This document shows positions 12,250 to 23,879 of a stretch of 64,000 nucleotides of DNA, one piece after another. The stretch's first letter is position 1; each line of letters starts with the position of its first letter. The notes under the pieces were generated by a model. The model did not search any database, was not told the DNA's origin, and saw only the letters and a program-made list of their open reading frames with translations. The position numbers were made by a program, and so were the translations under genes. Source of the DNA: Phaeoceros laevis (Eukaryota; Anthocerotophyta; Anthocerotopsida; Notothyladales); NCBI GenBank assembly GCA_049999765.1, contig JBNGIQ010009123.1, forward strand, positions 104,453 to 168,452, in the 5' to 3' direction.

Positions 12250-14996
12250 TCAGTTGAGTTCAAGGGGTGGTTCGGCACCAGCAGCAGCTACATTTCGTCT
12301 TTGTCTTTGGCGAAGGTACAAAACCGTGAGCAAGCAGGCCGAGAGAGTTGCTATGGTGGCGTTGCCCTCTCCCCACAATATGGATTTCATCCATGCTCCA
12401 GCTGCTGGTAAGGCCTCGGGGAGAGCATCGATCATCTTCACCTACAGGATGTCAAACCAGTTTGTTCAATGTCCATGCCTTGAGAAGCCTGAGAACGGCC
12501 GGACAGGGCATATTCGAGGTGAAGGCTTACCAGAATGGTTCCACCAGAACGCTGCCGCAACCACAGGCCCATGAGCGCAATGGTCACAGGGAATGCAGCC
12601 TGACTGTCTGTTTTGAGAGCTTTATCATAGTAACGTTTTGCAAGATGAAAGTCCAATGGCAGGCCAAGACCATGTTCATGCATGTACCCCAAGTTGAACA
12701 TAGCCTGGGCATTCGATTGCTCAGCACGCCTGTACGCCTCTGCTGCCCGTGCCAAATCCTTCTTTGTTCCCTGCATACAAACAGTTGTGCAGTCAGCTGC
12801 CACTACAGCACATATGAATGCTCTTACTGCGAGTATGAGGAATGACGGACTCACTCTGCCGTAGTAGTAAGCATCTCCGATGAGCAAAGCCGCATGCTGG
12901 TTTCCCTGTTTGGAGGCAAGTTGCCAGAGTGTGTGAGCACGCTGATGCAGTTCTGCCTCGTCACAGAATCCAATCCGCCCAAAGCATATGTCTTCCTCGT
13001 AATATTTATCTAAGATCCATGCTGCGTTGCTCTGAGCCACTTCATAGCCAAGCTCTGCAGCTCTTGAATAGAGTAGGTACGCCTTTCCAATCTGGCCTTT
13101 GTGACCTTTAATATAAAAATCCAAACCCAATCTCATCAAGGATGACCAAGGCCCCCTTTCTGCTACAAGTTTGTATAACTCTGCTGCCTGTAGGGTTGGA
13201 GACACAAAGTCAGCATACCGCCAAACAAACGCATAGACTCTTGGGGAGTGCAAAACTGGTTTGTTGGTTACTTACAATCTCCAGGTTCTTAGCGACACCA
13301 ACCCCTTTGTGGTGCATCTTGGCAACCTGGTAATAGGCTTTAGGATGTTTATGTAACATGGCATAAGCAAGACACTCAAGTGCTCTCTCCTCATCTTTTT
13401 TCCCATCAATTCCCCGCAGATACATGACACCCAAATTGTAATGAGCATTGATATCCTGATGCCCATTGCTATCTTTCACTTCTGCTGCCTTCTCGAAATA
13501 TTCCTTTGCCTGCAGAAGACCGAGGGAAACAGGTTAACCGACTGATAGAATGCAAATGTTTGGTGCAGCTCATAAAAAAGCCATCTCCCAGAGTCCCATT
13601 GTGTCAGAGAGTGACTAATTTCTATCTCACACTTTACACCAAACCAAAGATACCTTAACAGGATCCTTCTTCTCAACACCTAATCCCTTGAGATAGAGGT
13701 ATCCGATGCCATTATAAGCTGACCATTGCTTCCTACGGACAGCCTCGGTAAACAACTCCAAGGACTTGGTGTAATTCCTTTCAACTCCATATCCTCGAGC
13801 ATATATCTCACCCGCCAGCTCCATTGCTGGAGGAAATTCTCTCTCCGCTGCTTGGAGAAACCAATCCAATGCCTTGACATGGTCCCGTTGTACACCCCTG
13901 ATACCATAATAGTAAAATACGCCTAGTTTGAACATAGACCTGCCTTCATTTGCTTTTGAAGCCTGAAACTCTGTGAACTGAAAGTCTCCATCACCTTCAC
14001 CACGGTGCTTCTTAAGAGCATCCCTGCTCTCCTCGAACCCATCATTCAGCCGTTGAGGCTCCAAGAGAGGAGTGTGCCTCATGCTAAAGAAGCTTTTCAT
14101 CGCTATGGCTGCAAGCTCGGCATAAAGCTGTACTGCTTTGTCAAAAATCTGTTCAAAAGGATTGACACCTTCAGGAGACAACCAAGTCAACAGAGAACTG
14201 AGAACTTCTAGGTTTAGCTGATATGCCAAGGCTCATCACCCAATGCAAAAACAACACTGTTCAGAAAAATATCATCGAACCTGTTGAAAGGCCACATCAA
14301 CTAGTCATTATTTTCTAAAAAGAAAAGAATTAGTACAGCACGGCCTTCCACCCACAAAGCTCACAAAACAGGAAGTGCTTCACATTTGCGGAAGGCAAAA
14401 ACAAGACTCACCTGTTGCCTATAGTAATAATACGCCAAAGCCATTTTGGACTGGCAATTCCCACCTTCTGCCGCAAAATGGTGGTAAAGAAGAGATTTGG
14501 CTTCATTCTGCTGCAAGCCTGTTCCACTTCCGTATAGAAACGCCAGCGTGGACTGGGAATGAGCATGCCCTTTATCGGCTGCAGCCTGCAAAACCCTAAT
14601 GGCTTCCTGCAATTGCTCAGGCTCACCCTTACCGAACGCGTCCGCCATCTTGTTCACACCATCCCAGAAGAGAGCCTGCTCAGGGTCTTTAATATCCTGC
14701 TCAAAGCCAAAATCTAGAACTTGTCTCCACGATCCAGGATCCAGATCCGCATCCGTGACCTCCCCGTGGTCCCCAAATTCATCGTACGACGATTTCTCGT
14801 CCTCGGACGCCGAATCAGATCCTACCAACTCCCCTACCTCTGAAATGTTGTCGTCTGTCGCCTTAGAATTGTCCAAAACCGAAATTTTGTGAGCAAAGCT
14901 GGAGACATGAGGTACTTGCGAAACCACGAGCGTCAGTATCAAGAGGGGGAGCAGATGATGGAGACGATAGTGCGGCTTTAGTCGCAGCTTTCCCAT
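12250..14996 (-). CDS. HRD3A: HRD3/SEL1L ERAD adaptor
   Basis: Six exons join in phase into about 692 residues: 14996-14412, 14148-13654, 13509-13276, 13187-12855, 12770-12531, 12441-12250. An N-terminal hydrophobic signal ([15 protein letters not shown]) is followed by an acidic stretch and about ten Sel1-like repeats ([96 protein letters not shown]), then a C-terminal membrane segment ([19 protein letters not shown]). This is the layout of plant HRD3A/EBS5 (about 680 aa), the lumenal partner of the HRD1 ubiquitin ligase that presents misfolded glycoproteins for degradation. The repeat spacing and the conserved [12 protein letters not shown] region match the plant family closely. Confidence 0.95.
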
Positions 14997-16861
14997 CGCA
15001 AAGCACGTGAATTCAGCTCGTCTGGTTTCGCCGCTCCTCTGGCACTAGTGACACCTATGTACAGCAATCCACTTGCGCATCTTAGACGCCCACAACATCG
15101 GCGGCATCACCCACTAAGCCATACAGGTCACTGCACTTGCGGTCAGGGCCCTGGCTTGTGGTCAACTAGTTCACATGATCACATGTGAACCCACACCTAC
15201 ACTTCGCATGTGCAGAAAGACTTGATTTGATTTGCTTTTGTTTCGCAGAAAGGTTGTGTTTAACCTTTAACCCTTAAACACCCTTAAACGCTACTACCAA
15301 GTTTCTAACCTGGTTTTATGAGTAAAAAAAAATTATATAATATTTTATTCACGTATGTTATAAAAAAATCTTATATTATACGTATATGTACTGCAAGTTA
15401 GTTTTTTAACCCATGATTAGTAGACTGGATAACTATACAACGGCATCATGACCATAGTGGTTACCCTGGACTGGTGACCCAGGATCTAACTAATTCCGAC
15501 CCTAGGTAGGCTTGGGTCACTACTTTTCCGACTTGGCAGTACTTTTCCGACTTGGCACGACTTGGCAATACTTGCACTCATTCTCCAGGTGATCCGACCA
15601 TCGACGCAATCGTCTTCTGTGACTTCTTGTATTCTGATCGGGTTGTGGTGCGCAAGCTTCCTGGCCTCCATAGCCTGTAGGACTGAGGGCTATGGCGGCC
15701 CGGAAGCTCGTCGCCCTTCCTCTCTTCCAGTCGAATCACAGGTTCGGAATATTAGCAGGCTCGGAGCTTGGCGAGGCTCAGAATTAGGCGGCTCAGAAAT
15801 TTACGCAGGCTCGGGACTAGGTTCGGGACAATGGGTCGGGGCCCACGGAATCAGATTCCACCCGTCACAATGGAGGTTTCATACGTGCGTTTTTAACGCG
15901 AAAGAATCTGGCAACTGGGCAACTGGGCAACTGGGAGCCCCCGTCCAGGGATTGAAAGCAATGACCGGGAGCCCCCATTCAGGACCTTAGTCTACCTATT
16001 GGGGCTACAAACGCGAAGTTGTTGACAATCGACCTTTTGGGGCTACAACCATGAAGCGCGGCAGCTGACGGTCCATCCTCACAAAATGTTTGCAACAACA
16101 AATACTTCCTGCAATCACCTAACAACATGAGCCACCCTAAATAGTGGGACCAACAATAATGTCACCGTCAATCGTAAGCGATGCGATCCTTGCTCACTAT
16201 TGCGGTTCACTTGGAGCACAACCGAGCAATCGAGCCGAGCAACCATAATCGAGCAACCGAGCAGCCATAACAGCCATGACAACCATGAAAGCCTGAATAG
16301 CCATGAAAGTCTTAACAGCCATGAGATCCTTAATAGCCAGTGTACTCCACAGAACTCTAGCTGCTCGTGAGAACCCGCTAGTTGATGAGTCTGCTTCACA
16401 TGAGCTCATTGGTCCCAGTACCTAGCCTTGCGGCCACAGTAAAAGGGTGAGCTACAGGTCTGCACATTGATCCAGCACACCGTGAGGTAAGAAATGTTTG
16501 AGCAAAAAAGCGTTCTTGGGCTGTGTACGGGAGGAAAAGGACAAAGCAGTGTGGACAAACAATGTAGCAAGACAGAAAAGCGGCAAAAAGGTACTGAAAG
16601 TATGGAAGCCACCAGAAACCCTAGGCAGCCATAGCCATAGCCATAGCCTTTAGTGATCCTCTACATAATTGAGGCAATCTCATGGGATACCGGGTATGCT
16701 TCCTTGCCATTAATTACAGCCACAAGAGCTCGAGCTACATTTATATTCCACATAGGCCTTTTGTGCCTAAGCATAACAATTTTTCGTTAATGCAGATTTG
16801 GTTGCTTAATCAACCACCCGAGGTATTACGGGCCATTGAAGCAGGGAGCCAAGCTCAAAAT
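14997..16861. other. Intergenic region with simple repeats
   Basis: This 1.9 kb has no convincing gene. It holds the HRD3A promoter at its left end, an A/T-rich block near 15320-15400, a short repeat of CGACTTGGCA around 15520-15567, three copies of GCAACTGG at 15910-15936, and an imperfect tandem repeat with the core AGCCATGA at 16215-16340 (listed separately). Confidence 0.5.
16215..16340. repeat. Imperfect tandem repeat, CGAGCAAC / AGCCATGA core
   Basis: Degenerate short units follow one another: CGAGCAAYCGAGC-type in the left half, then AGCCATGAAAGYCTKAA-type in the right half. The pattern is visible directly. It has no coding potential that I trust. Confidence 0.5.
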
Positions 16862-16978
16862 GGGTGCAGTATCGGGACTTCCTGGGAGGTCACCCATCCC
16901 AGTATTAATACGACCCAAGGGCGCTTAACTGCAGAGTGTTGATGAGATCTGGTGTAGTAGCCCTGATATGACCGCACC
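16862..16978 (-). rRNA. 5S ribosomal RNA gene (single copy, diverged)
   Basis: Read on the minus strand the segment starts GGTGCGGTCATATCAGGGC and ends with GATACTGCACCC, about 117 nt. It contains the internal promoter: the A-box part AGTTAAGCG followed by TTGGG, and the C-box part GATGGGTGACCTCC. A run of four T follows two bases after the end (minus strand), as expected of a Pol III terminator. Several bases differ from usual plant 5S; for example the apical CTCCTGGGAAG reads CTCCCAGGAAG here, which may keep pairing. It stands alone, with no tandem array or 45S unit near it, so it could be a dispersed, possibly non-functional copy. Confidence 0.85.
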
Positions 16979-17182
16979 GCCGTAACGTAGGTGAGTAACA
17001 CTGTGGTTTTAACACTGGGAGCATGGTCCCATCAAAACATCTAGTCGTACTCTCTTTAGAGTGTTCTGCAATGCATATAGCTGCTAAGGTGACACGGCCA
17101 GTGACGGCCACATTATTGTCACTCCTTTGGAGTCCTTCCATTGGGTTTCCCTTCCTTTGGAATTCCTCATCTATTCTGACTT

Positions 17183-18130
17183 CTATTTAGACGTCTTCGC
17201 CTCGTTATCAGATTCTGAAGACTCCTCCCTGGCCACCTGGATGCTAGCAAACCATTCATTTTTGAGAAAGTCTCCCATGTTGGGATCGTTGAGGGGATGA
17301 TCGTTAAGGCCGGTATCATCTTTTGACATTTCCTCCTCAGCGGCATCTTCGTGAGCATCGTACGCGAATTTGGCTCGGCCGCAGTCATAGAACTTTCCGT
17401 ACTTGAACACGCATCTCCAGCCCTTGAAAGCCACAGGGAAGAGCTGGTTCACGCCATCTTTGACAGGACCTGTGAGTCTGAACTGGCCCTCCCTCAAACG
17501 GTCGCAACGCAGATTGATATCCATGGGTATGGGCACAACCACAGCTGGCACGGCAGCCCCGACATGTGCACCGTTCAAATTGGACACACTCACTTCCAAA
17601 GCCGAGACTTTGATCACCTCTTGCACCACGTAAACCTCAATCTCGTTCAACTGCCTGCCTTTCCTCTTGAAGATGCTGGCCTCCGTGTTAAGAGTGACCT
17701 TGTCCAGGAGATCGGTGAACTTCCCTTCCACCACGGCAATGGATTGGTGGCTCGGCACTTTGATGTCCAGGGCACCCAAGTTCCTCAACCCCAAGCTGGG
17801 CCCCATGTCAAAAGCCACCAGATTGAGGGACCAGTCCACGTGATTCCTCACACCGGTTGACTCTACGGGGCCGAAGACATCGGAAGGGATGATGTAGGAG
17901 GAGTCTCTTTCGGCAATGACCTTCCGGAGGAATTCCTTGTTCTCTCCTGCAATACAGACATCAGCCAAGTCTCCAATGATGCAGTACTCATTGCCACACT
18001 TCATCAGCACCTGAAGCACATCCAGCCTTGGCTGCACCGGCAGCACTGGCACCGCTCCGAACTGCCTCCAGACATACTTCACTAACGGGTTCTTTTTGTA
18101 GGGGTCACACTTCCACGCAACCGGCGGCAT
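17183..18130 (-). CDS. Intronless 315-aa protein, unknown; weak gasdermin-like pattern
   Basis: A single uninterrupted frame starts at a good ATG (18130, MPPVAWKCDPYKKN) and ends at TAA/TAG at 17183; neighbours are intron-rich. There is no signal peptide. The first 230 residues look like a compact beta-rich domain, followed by an acidic tail (EDAAEEEMSKDD). I do not recognise a plant family. The order of motifs recalls the pore-forming domain of gasdermins: an amphipathic N-terminal helix ending in VLPV, a strand pair around VLMKCGNEYCIIGDLADV, a central sheet with SIAVVEGKF, then EIEVYVVQEVIKVSALEV (compare the family's LYVVTEVVET region), then VVVPIPMDINLRCDRL (compare the xIPxxTxxAYxVxEL region). 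This is pattern memory, not an alignment, so the function should be treated as unknown. Confidence 0.7.
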   Translation of the reverse strand: MPPVAWKCDPYKKNPLVKYVWRQFGAVPVLPVQPRLDVLQVLMKCGNEYCIIGDLADVCIAGENKEFLRKVIAERDSSYIIPSDVFGPVESTGVRNHVDWSLNLVAFDMGPSLGLRNLGALDIKVPSHQSIAVVEGKFTDLLDKVTLNTEASIFKRKGRQLNEIEVYVVQEVIKVSALEVSVSNLNGAHVGAAVPAVVVPIPMDINLRCDRLREGQFRLTGPVKDGVNQLFPVAFKGWRCVFKYGKFYDCGRAKFAYDAHEDAAEEEMSKDDTGLNDHPLNDPNMGDFLKNEWFASIQVAREESSESDNEAKTSK

Positions 18131-18910
18131 TACTGCGGTTCAGATACTACACCTGCAGAGGAGGTGAGTTCACTGGCAAATGAAGCAAATGGATACCGAA
18201 GGAGCAGAAATTGGACTGCCGGTATCAACAACCTCCTGCAATGTGCGCCTTTCTCCTCCCTGAAAGCAGAGATCAGGCATTCACCTGAGGCCCATTTCCA
18301 GCTCCATTGTTACTGGATTTGCGAGGCACGCACAACCTATCTGGCTCTGGATGTCGCAAAAAATCGGCTGAAAGGTGGTAGCCGGTGAGGAAGTGATAAA
18401 TTGAGCTCAGGAGATGGGAGCTTTATCCGCGACGAACGCGGTTCCTATAGCTTGAAGGCAGAGATAGTCTCGTCATCAGCCAAAACGTGTCAACGCTAGT
18501 CTACTTCCTCGGAGTTTCGATGTGGAATCATCTAAACGGAAACATTAAAGATTCATGTACTACACCGCAAGAGGAGGCTGGCGGTTAAATGTAGGACATT
18601 TAGGGCAGGGTTGCGAGCGCGCTAGTCTACATCAATTTCCGCTCAATATGAAACCAAGAGCTTCCTCCGAGTCGGACAGGTGAGGAAGGTGCTGCGAGCT
18701 GGGGAGGCTCTCGTCAACTATGCAATCCATGCCCCTATCTTCTGGACAAGCTGATGGCCACAAGGACTTGGTCTTTCAAGGTTCCCTGGACGGGCGACGG
18801 TGCGTTGATATTGTCCTGCAGCTGTATGGACTCTTAGGGCACCGGGCTTCTTGGTGCATCTTCGAACAGATCTGAGCTTCTTTTGGGGAGACCTGTCATT
18901 GAAAACGACG
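18131..18910. promoter_or_regulatory. Divergent intergenic region (unknown gene / DUF155 gene)
   Basis: About 780 bp lie between the ATG at 18130 (minus) and the ATG at 18911 (plus), so both promoters lie here. A plus-strand frame runs a little upstream of 18911 but starts with non-ATG codons. Nothing else was identified. Confidence 0.4.
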
Positions 18911-21217
18911 ATGGCTTGTCGGATTGGGAGGGGACTAGCCAAAAAGGTCGTCACCTCCTGCCGCAATTGGAGGACAAAAATTAGCTCCCTGGAGGAATGT
19001 GGAAATCGTGATTTATTTTTCGTCGTCACGGAATTCAGAGCAGGTGAGGGACGACTGCTTCGGCCTGCAATTTCTTGGGCCGCCTCGGAGAGTTGTGCAG
19101 CTTCGACTGATTTGAAGTCATCAACTGAGCATGTTTTGCAATACAAACTCCGGGCAACATCATTGCATAACCCGATTCAGAGCACGTTTTTCAGACGGGC
19201 CGGCAACGACGGCCAGAATCGTAATGCAAGGTCCTCTGCACACTCGAGCGCATCCTCGGTGATAGCTGACGTGGACTTCAACACTCCTCGTGATAGTAGC
19301 TTCTCTGATGCTCCCAAGGACGTGCTGGCTGCTGGCATGAATGACCCGGTGGATTGGAAAAAGCAGCGTGTGAAAGTCGCGGAGTTCGAGGACATTTCTC
19401 GGAACCAACCAGTGGATCCACCACATATCCTCGATGTGGAGCCGGCAGACGTCTACATCCCCGTCAAAGCCTTCTACATCTCCAGAAGGTTAGTGACACC
19501 GTCTGTTTGTTCGGATAACCTATTTGTGAATAGCAGCTAACAATTAAAGCGGCAATGTGCAGTGTTGACTTGAAGGGTTTGGCAGCGGAGCCCTTCAGTG
19601 ATGTAACTACAGCCAGAAACAACTTAATCATTCGATGTACAGATCGACCTCCTGGATCTTCAGCAGTACTGAGCAATCCGGTAGATCTCTTGGCCTGTGT
19701 CTGCCCTTCCTGCCCTGTAATGCCTGCAATGTTGGTGTTTGGTGTTTGAATTAGACTTCATGAAACAGACACCCTTGATGTTTTGAGCTTGGTGATTTCC
19801 CTTTGCTGATGTAGATATTCCAGCTTCTGTCTATTTTATGTTTAAAACCAAGTCGCCTGCTCTGACTGTTTTCGTGGTCTTATTTGAACTTTTGTGTTAC
19901 TGACAGGGCAATCCTGCAGTCAGTGAAAGGTACATGGTAGCCTTCCAATATGGGTCAGTCGTTTTGTTCAACTTCCGGGATCAGGAAGAGGAGGATTCTT
20001 TGAATGCAGTACGCAAGTACTGCACTGATCAATTTCGAGAATCAAGAAAGGATGGTATCTTTTTCCTAAGTTCCACTTTCCACTCTGCTGGTATCGTTTG
20101 GCTGGTTGTGTCTTAAGAAAACAGCAATCTGCCAGTTTGCCCAGATTCCCACTGTACAATACCAGAATAATGCAGGCACTCAATAGGCCGCGGCAAGCTG
20201 GGAGTAACTTGGCTTGGTTTGTCGCTGGTTGCAGATTATGGTGTCGTGGTTAGACCAACACTAGCAGGTTGGAGTGAAGGTGGACATGACAGAATAATGC
20301 TGAAGAAGCTCGACACTGATAACATTAGAGTGATATCCAGCATTCTTGGTCAAAGTATTGCTCTTGATCATTATGCGAAGAAGGTACCTATCCTGCACTT
20401 AGTCTTGTCTTACATGCTTGATTATGTCTCAGATGGACCTCTTTGTAGGTGGATTGATCTTTTCGTGCAGGTGGACGAGATGGTGAACACATTCAGCGAG
20501 TTAAATAGAGGAATGGAGAAAACTGGAACTTTTACCATGACCAGAAANNNNNNNNNNNNNNNNNNNNNNNNNNNNNNNNNNNNNNNNNNNNNNNNNNNNN
20601 NNNNNNNNNNNNNNNNNNNNNNNNNNNNNNNNNNNNNNNNNNNNNNNGCAGATGTAATTCTTCGTCTTGGTCTGCTAGAAAGGTAAGTCAACCACAGGAT
20701 CATGGTTTTCTTCTGTCACTCTGATTACTCTGTTGCCAACTTAGACTACATGGGGCACATGACTTGTTTCCACAGATCAGACGCAGCATGGAAAGATGCA
20801 AACTATGCTCAAATTTGGGAATATTTACGTGATGATTTTGAGCTGGACGAGAGATTCGAGAGTCTTGATTTCAAGCTGAACATTATTCAGGTACCCCTAT
20901 GGTCTTTGCTCTTGGTAACTCATTGGTTAGCTGCCAGTAGTGCCGTAAGAGTCATTGATGGGAAGAACTTGATGTAAGACTTTTTGGCTGTATGGCTTGT
21001 GGTGGTTGCAGCACAATNNNNNNNNNNNNNNNNNNNNNNNNNNNNNNNNNNNNNNNNNNNNNNNNNNNNNNNNNNNNNNNNNNNNNNNNNNNNNNNNNNN
21101 NNNNNNNNNNNNNNNNNCCGGAAATCGGATACACTTGAGTGGATTATTATCCTCCTCATTACAGGAGAGATTTGTGTCAGCTTGTATGACATTTTGCACA
21201 CTGCCAAAGTCTTATGA
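18911..21217 (+). CDS. DUF155 / RMD1 family protein (RETARDED ROOT GROWTH-like)
   Basis: Seven exons: 18911-19488, 19563-19680, 19907-20054, 20235-20383, 20471-20682, 20776-20890 and 21012-21217, with consistent phases. The start MACRIGRGLAKKVVTS is basic and Ser-rich, as for a mitochondrial presequence. The DUF155 core follows: RYMVAFQYGSVVLFNF, RKDDYGVVVRPTL, LKKLDTDNIRVISSILGQSIALD, NRGMEKTGTFTMTRK, ADVILRLGLLER, ANYAQIWEYLRDDFELDERF, LDFKLNIIQ. The C-terminus has the typical membrane anchor RKSDTLEWIIILLITGEI. Yeast Rmd1/Rmd8 and plant RRG/RRL proteins belong here; the plant members act in mitochondria. Two 100-N gaps fall inside the fifth and seventh exons and hide about a dozen conserved residues each, so the gene is probably intact. 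Confidence 0.92.
20548..20647. other. Assembly gap (100 N) inside DUF155 exon 5
   Basis: Exactly 100 N, the usual placeholder for unknown length. Flanking peptides (TFTMTRK before, ADVILRLGL after) are normally separated by about a dozen residues in this family, so an intron or wrong gap size is possible. Confidence 0.95.
21018..21117. other. Assembly gap (100 N) inside DUF155 last exon
   Basis: Exactly 100 N between HN and RKSDTLEW. In the family about ten residues separate these, so the true gap is likely shorter than shown or contains an intron. Confidence 0.95.
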
Positions 21218-22021
21218 GGAAGAACGGATTTCGTTACGTGCTCAGGGCTGCGGCAATTCGGTGGGTCTTTGCTGTGCTCTTCGGGCTCCTTCATCGCCAT
21301 CTTTTTTAAAGATTGTCTTCACTTTTTCAGTTTGCTGAGGTTCCGCTATGAAAGTTTCGATATAGCCACATTGAGTTGGGTGACCTACCGGCACCGTGCA
21401 GCGTCAGTAGCCGAGTTGCAGATAATCCAGTCTAGTTGAGAGTGATTGAGTTGTGCGGAAATAAGTCGGAGTGCCGAATTGGCACGGCAAATTGCAGTCC
21501 GTGTCGCGTGTTGGCAGTCCGTGTTGGACGTCCGTGTCGCCGTGTGACAGAATCGTCTTGTCTACCCTTAGCTTCCAGTTAGTTTCTAAGCTGCTTTCAG
21601 ATCCGGAAATTTCGTAGGCAACTGACCACCCATGGCGGGGGTATACAGGAACTAGACGGTCCTAAGCACTTCTCTCCACCGTCATCTGTCTAGTTGGAAT
21701 GGGATCCATCGGTAACCAGACAAAATGCCTGGTCATACCATTGCTTCTAGATAGACTACAATATTCACACTACAGTAGACTCTTGTCAAATGACGATCGT
21801 CGCACTGGACCTGGGGCCTCTGTGTGACACAAATGGTTGGTAGGCTAGCCTACGAATGCAGCAAGCACTTGGAACTGCCAAAGTATGTCCAATGGATCCC
21901 AGGATAAATAAATCATGCGATACAATCTGGAGGAAAGAAAATGCAGATGACGGCTGTATTACTAATAGCATATGTTGCAAGACCTATGCGACTCAGGACT
22001 CGAGGACTGAGAAAAAAAATC
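21218..22021. other. Convergent 3' region of DUF155 and bZIP genes
   Basis: 800 bp between two converging stop codons. Only short frames; presumably both 3' UTRs. A patch at 21400-21550 repeats GTCCGTGT / CAGTCCGTGT a few times. Confidence 0.4.
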
Positions 22022-23807
22022 TCAGAAAGAATTACTTGCACCCTGGCTGACAGCAATGCTAGAACCTTCCGCCTTGATAAAGGAGCCACTCAAATTACCA
22101 CTAATTCCTGGCATTGACCCAAAAGAACCTCGCGGGTGACCATACTCCGGGTGGACTTGGGAGTTTTGCTGCTGTTGTTGCTGCTGACTATTTTGCTGTT
22201 GTGCTTGCTGAAATTGTTGAAGCTGTTGAGGTGACATATGGTGCTGTTGCTGCATTTGGTACATCGGATTCATTTGTTGACCATTACCAGCTCCCATTTG
22301 GCCCGTAGCTATCTTCAGCCTTTGAACCTCATCCCTTAAAGCATCATTGAGAGCTGGCAAACAGCATTTAGCATGTCAGCGATGTGCTAGGCGCCTCAAT
22401 TTGTCCAAACAGCTGCCCTACTACTTGCACAAACATGAATCAGAATAGTTACCATCACGGAGCTGTGCTTGCGATTCCATAGCTTGAAGACGCAGCTTAA
22501 GTTCACTATTCTCAGTTGTGAGACTGGTGGTATCTCTCTGCATTCCACAGATAAGCCAGTAGATCTCATGAAGCTGCAACTACAATAAAGAAACCCACCA
22601 AACCACATCCAATGAAAGGCCACAAACCTGTAACATAGTCAGTTGAGCAGACAGAGTAGTAGCCTCAGTCTGTAGCGTCTGCACCTTGCGCTCCAGTTCT
22701 GAGATGTATCGCATTTTCCGTTCTTTGGAGCGTGCAGCAGATTGCCGATTGGCTAATATCCTGCAATGCATGACAACAGCATGAGAGTTTACAAAGGTTA
22801 CAGAAAACGCCCTACGCTTGGTCTACTCCCAAAAACAAACAAGAAACTACAATGATGCAACAAGTGCAGACAGAGCACGCCATCTGAAAGGGTTAAAAGA
22901 CAAGCTCGAACAAAACAAACCTCTTTGCACGCTTTGGATCAATTAATGCTATATCTGCCAATTTGTTCGTAGCTAAGGCCTTCTTAGCTTCGGCAGAATC
23001 AAGATCTCCACTGAGAAAATCAGTCTTGAACGAGCTGGAGCCGTCCATAGAACTGCTGTGCCGATGAGTGGCTCGCCGCAACTGCTCAGATGATATATGA
23101 CTTGTGCCACCAGGTCCCACACCTACACCAATTCTTCCGCTGTTGAAACCTCCAAGGACTCCATCAACTGACAGACTTCGGGAGTGATGGGGAGGGGGAG
23201 GGGTGCTACCACCTTCACCTGATTTATGTCCAGACATAGGATTTGAAGAGCCTGCAAAAGTGTTGATCTTCTCCATGTCTATGTACATGGAAAACAGGTC
23301 TTCTCCGGCATCATCCGAGAGAGTTGGCATTTCTGAGCTGTGCATCCCCAAGTCCCGCTCAAAAGAAACATCATCAGGAAGCCGGAAAGCAATTTCAGAC
23401 TGTGCCCTTCTATGACCTCTCCTGCGGGGGGGAGTATCCGGCATCTGATTAACGTCTGTACTAAAATTATGGCCAGGGCTGTGCATTCTTGCCGGCCCGG
23501 TAACACTGGGAGGGCCTGGAGATGCTTGGTCCTGCATTGAAACTTCCACAGAAAGGGATCCTGTAGTTCTCATAGAGGAGTCCGACATGGCAGGAGACAT
23601 CTCCCTTTTGACGGCGAATGGGTTAGCCGGGGAAGGATAGCCTACATATCGAGACTGGTGTAACTGAGACTGTGAGGGGTGCGGAGGGTGTGAACTATGC
23701 CCTCCACCCGCATTTTGGTTCCCAGAAGCTTTGGCGGCGCTTGTTGACACAAATTCCGACTGCAAACGCTCCACAAAAGCTTCATATCCCTCGCTTAGAC
23801 CTTCCAT
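22022..23807 (-). CDS. Group I bZIP transcription factor (VIP1 / RF2-like)
   Basis: Four coding exons join in phase: 23807-22921, 22760-22628, 22537-22453 and 22353-22022, about 478 residues. The start [19 protein letters not shown] is like other group I members. The middle has [18 protein letters not shown], a 14-3-3-type serine context, then [16 protein letters not shown]. The basic region is split by an intron in the group-typical place: DPKRAKR | [15 protein letters not shown]. Group I has Lys in the basic region where most bZIPs have Arg. The leucine zipper follows ([27 protein letters not shown], in pieces). The C-terminus is very Gln-rich and ends in a short Ser-rich tail. Relatives relay osmotic and mechanical signals and vascular growth. 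The frame is open 24 codons upstream of the chosen ATG, probably 5' UTR. Confidence 0.95.
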
Positions 23808-23879
23808 AACCCTGCTCCGAGGTATATTCCCGGACGTTCTTCCCCCTTCAAGCACGCCCTCTCCAAGTAGTTCCTGCAA

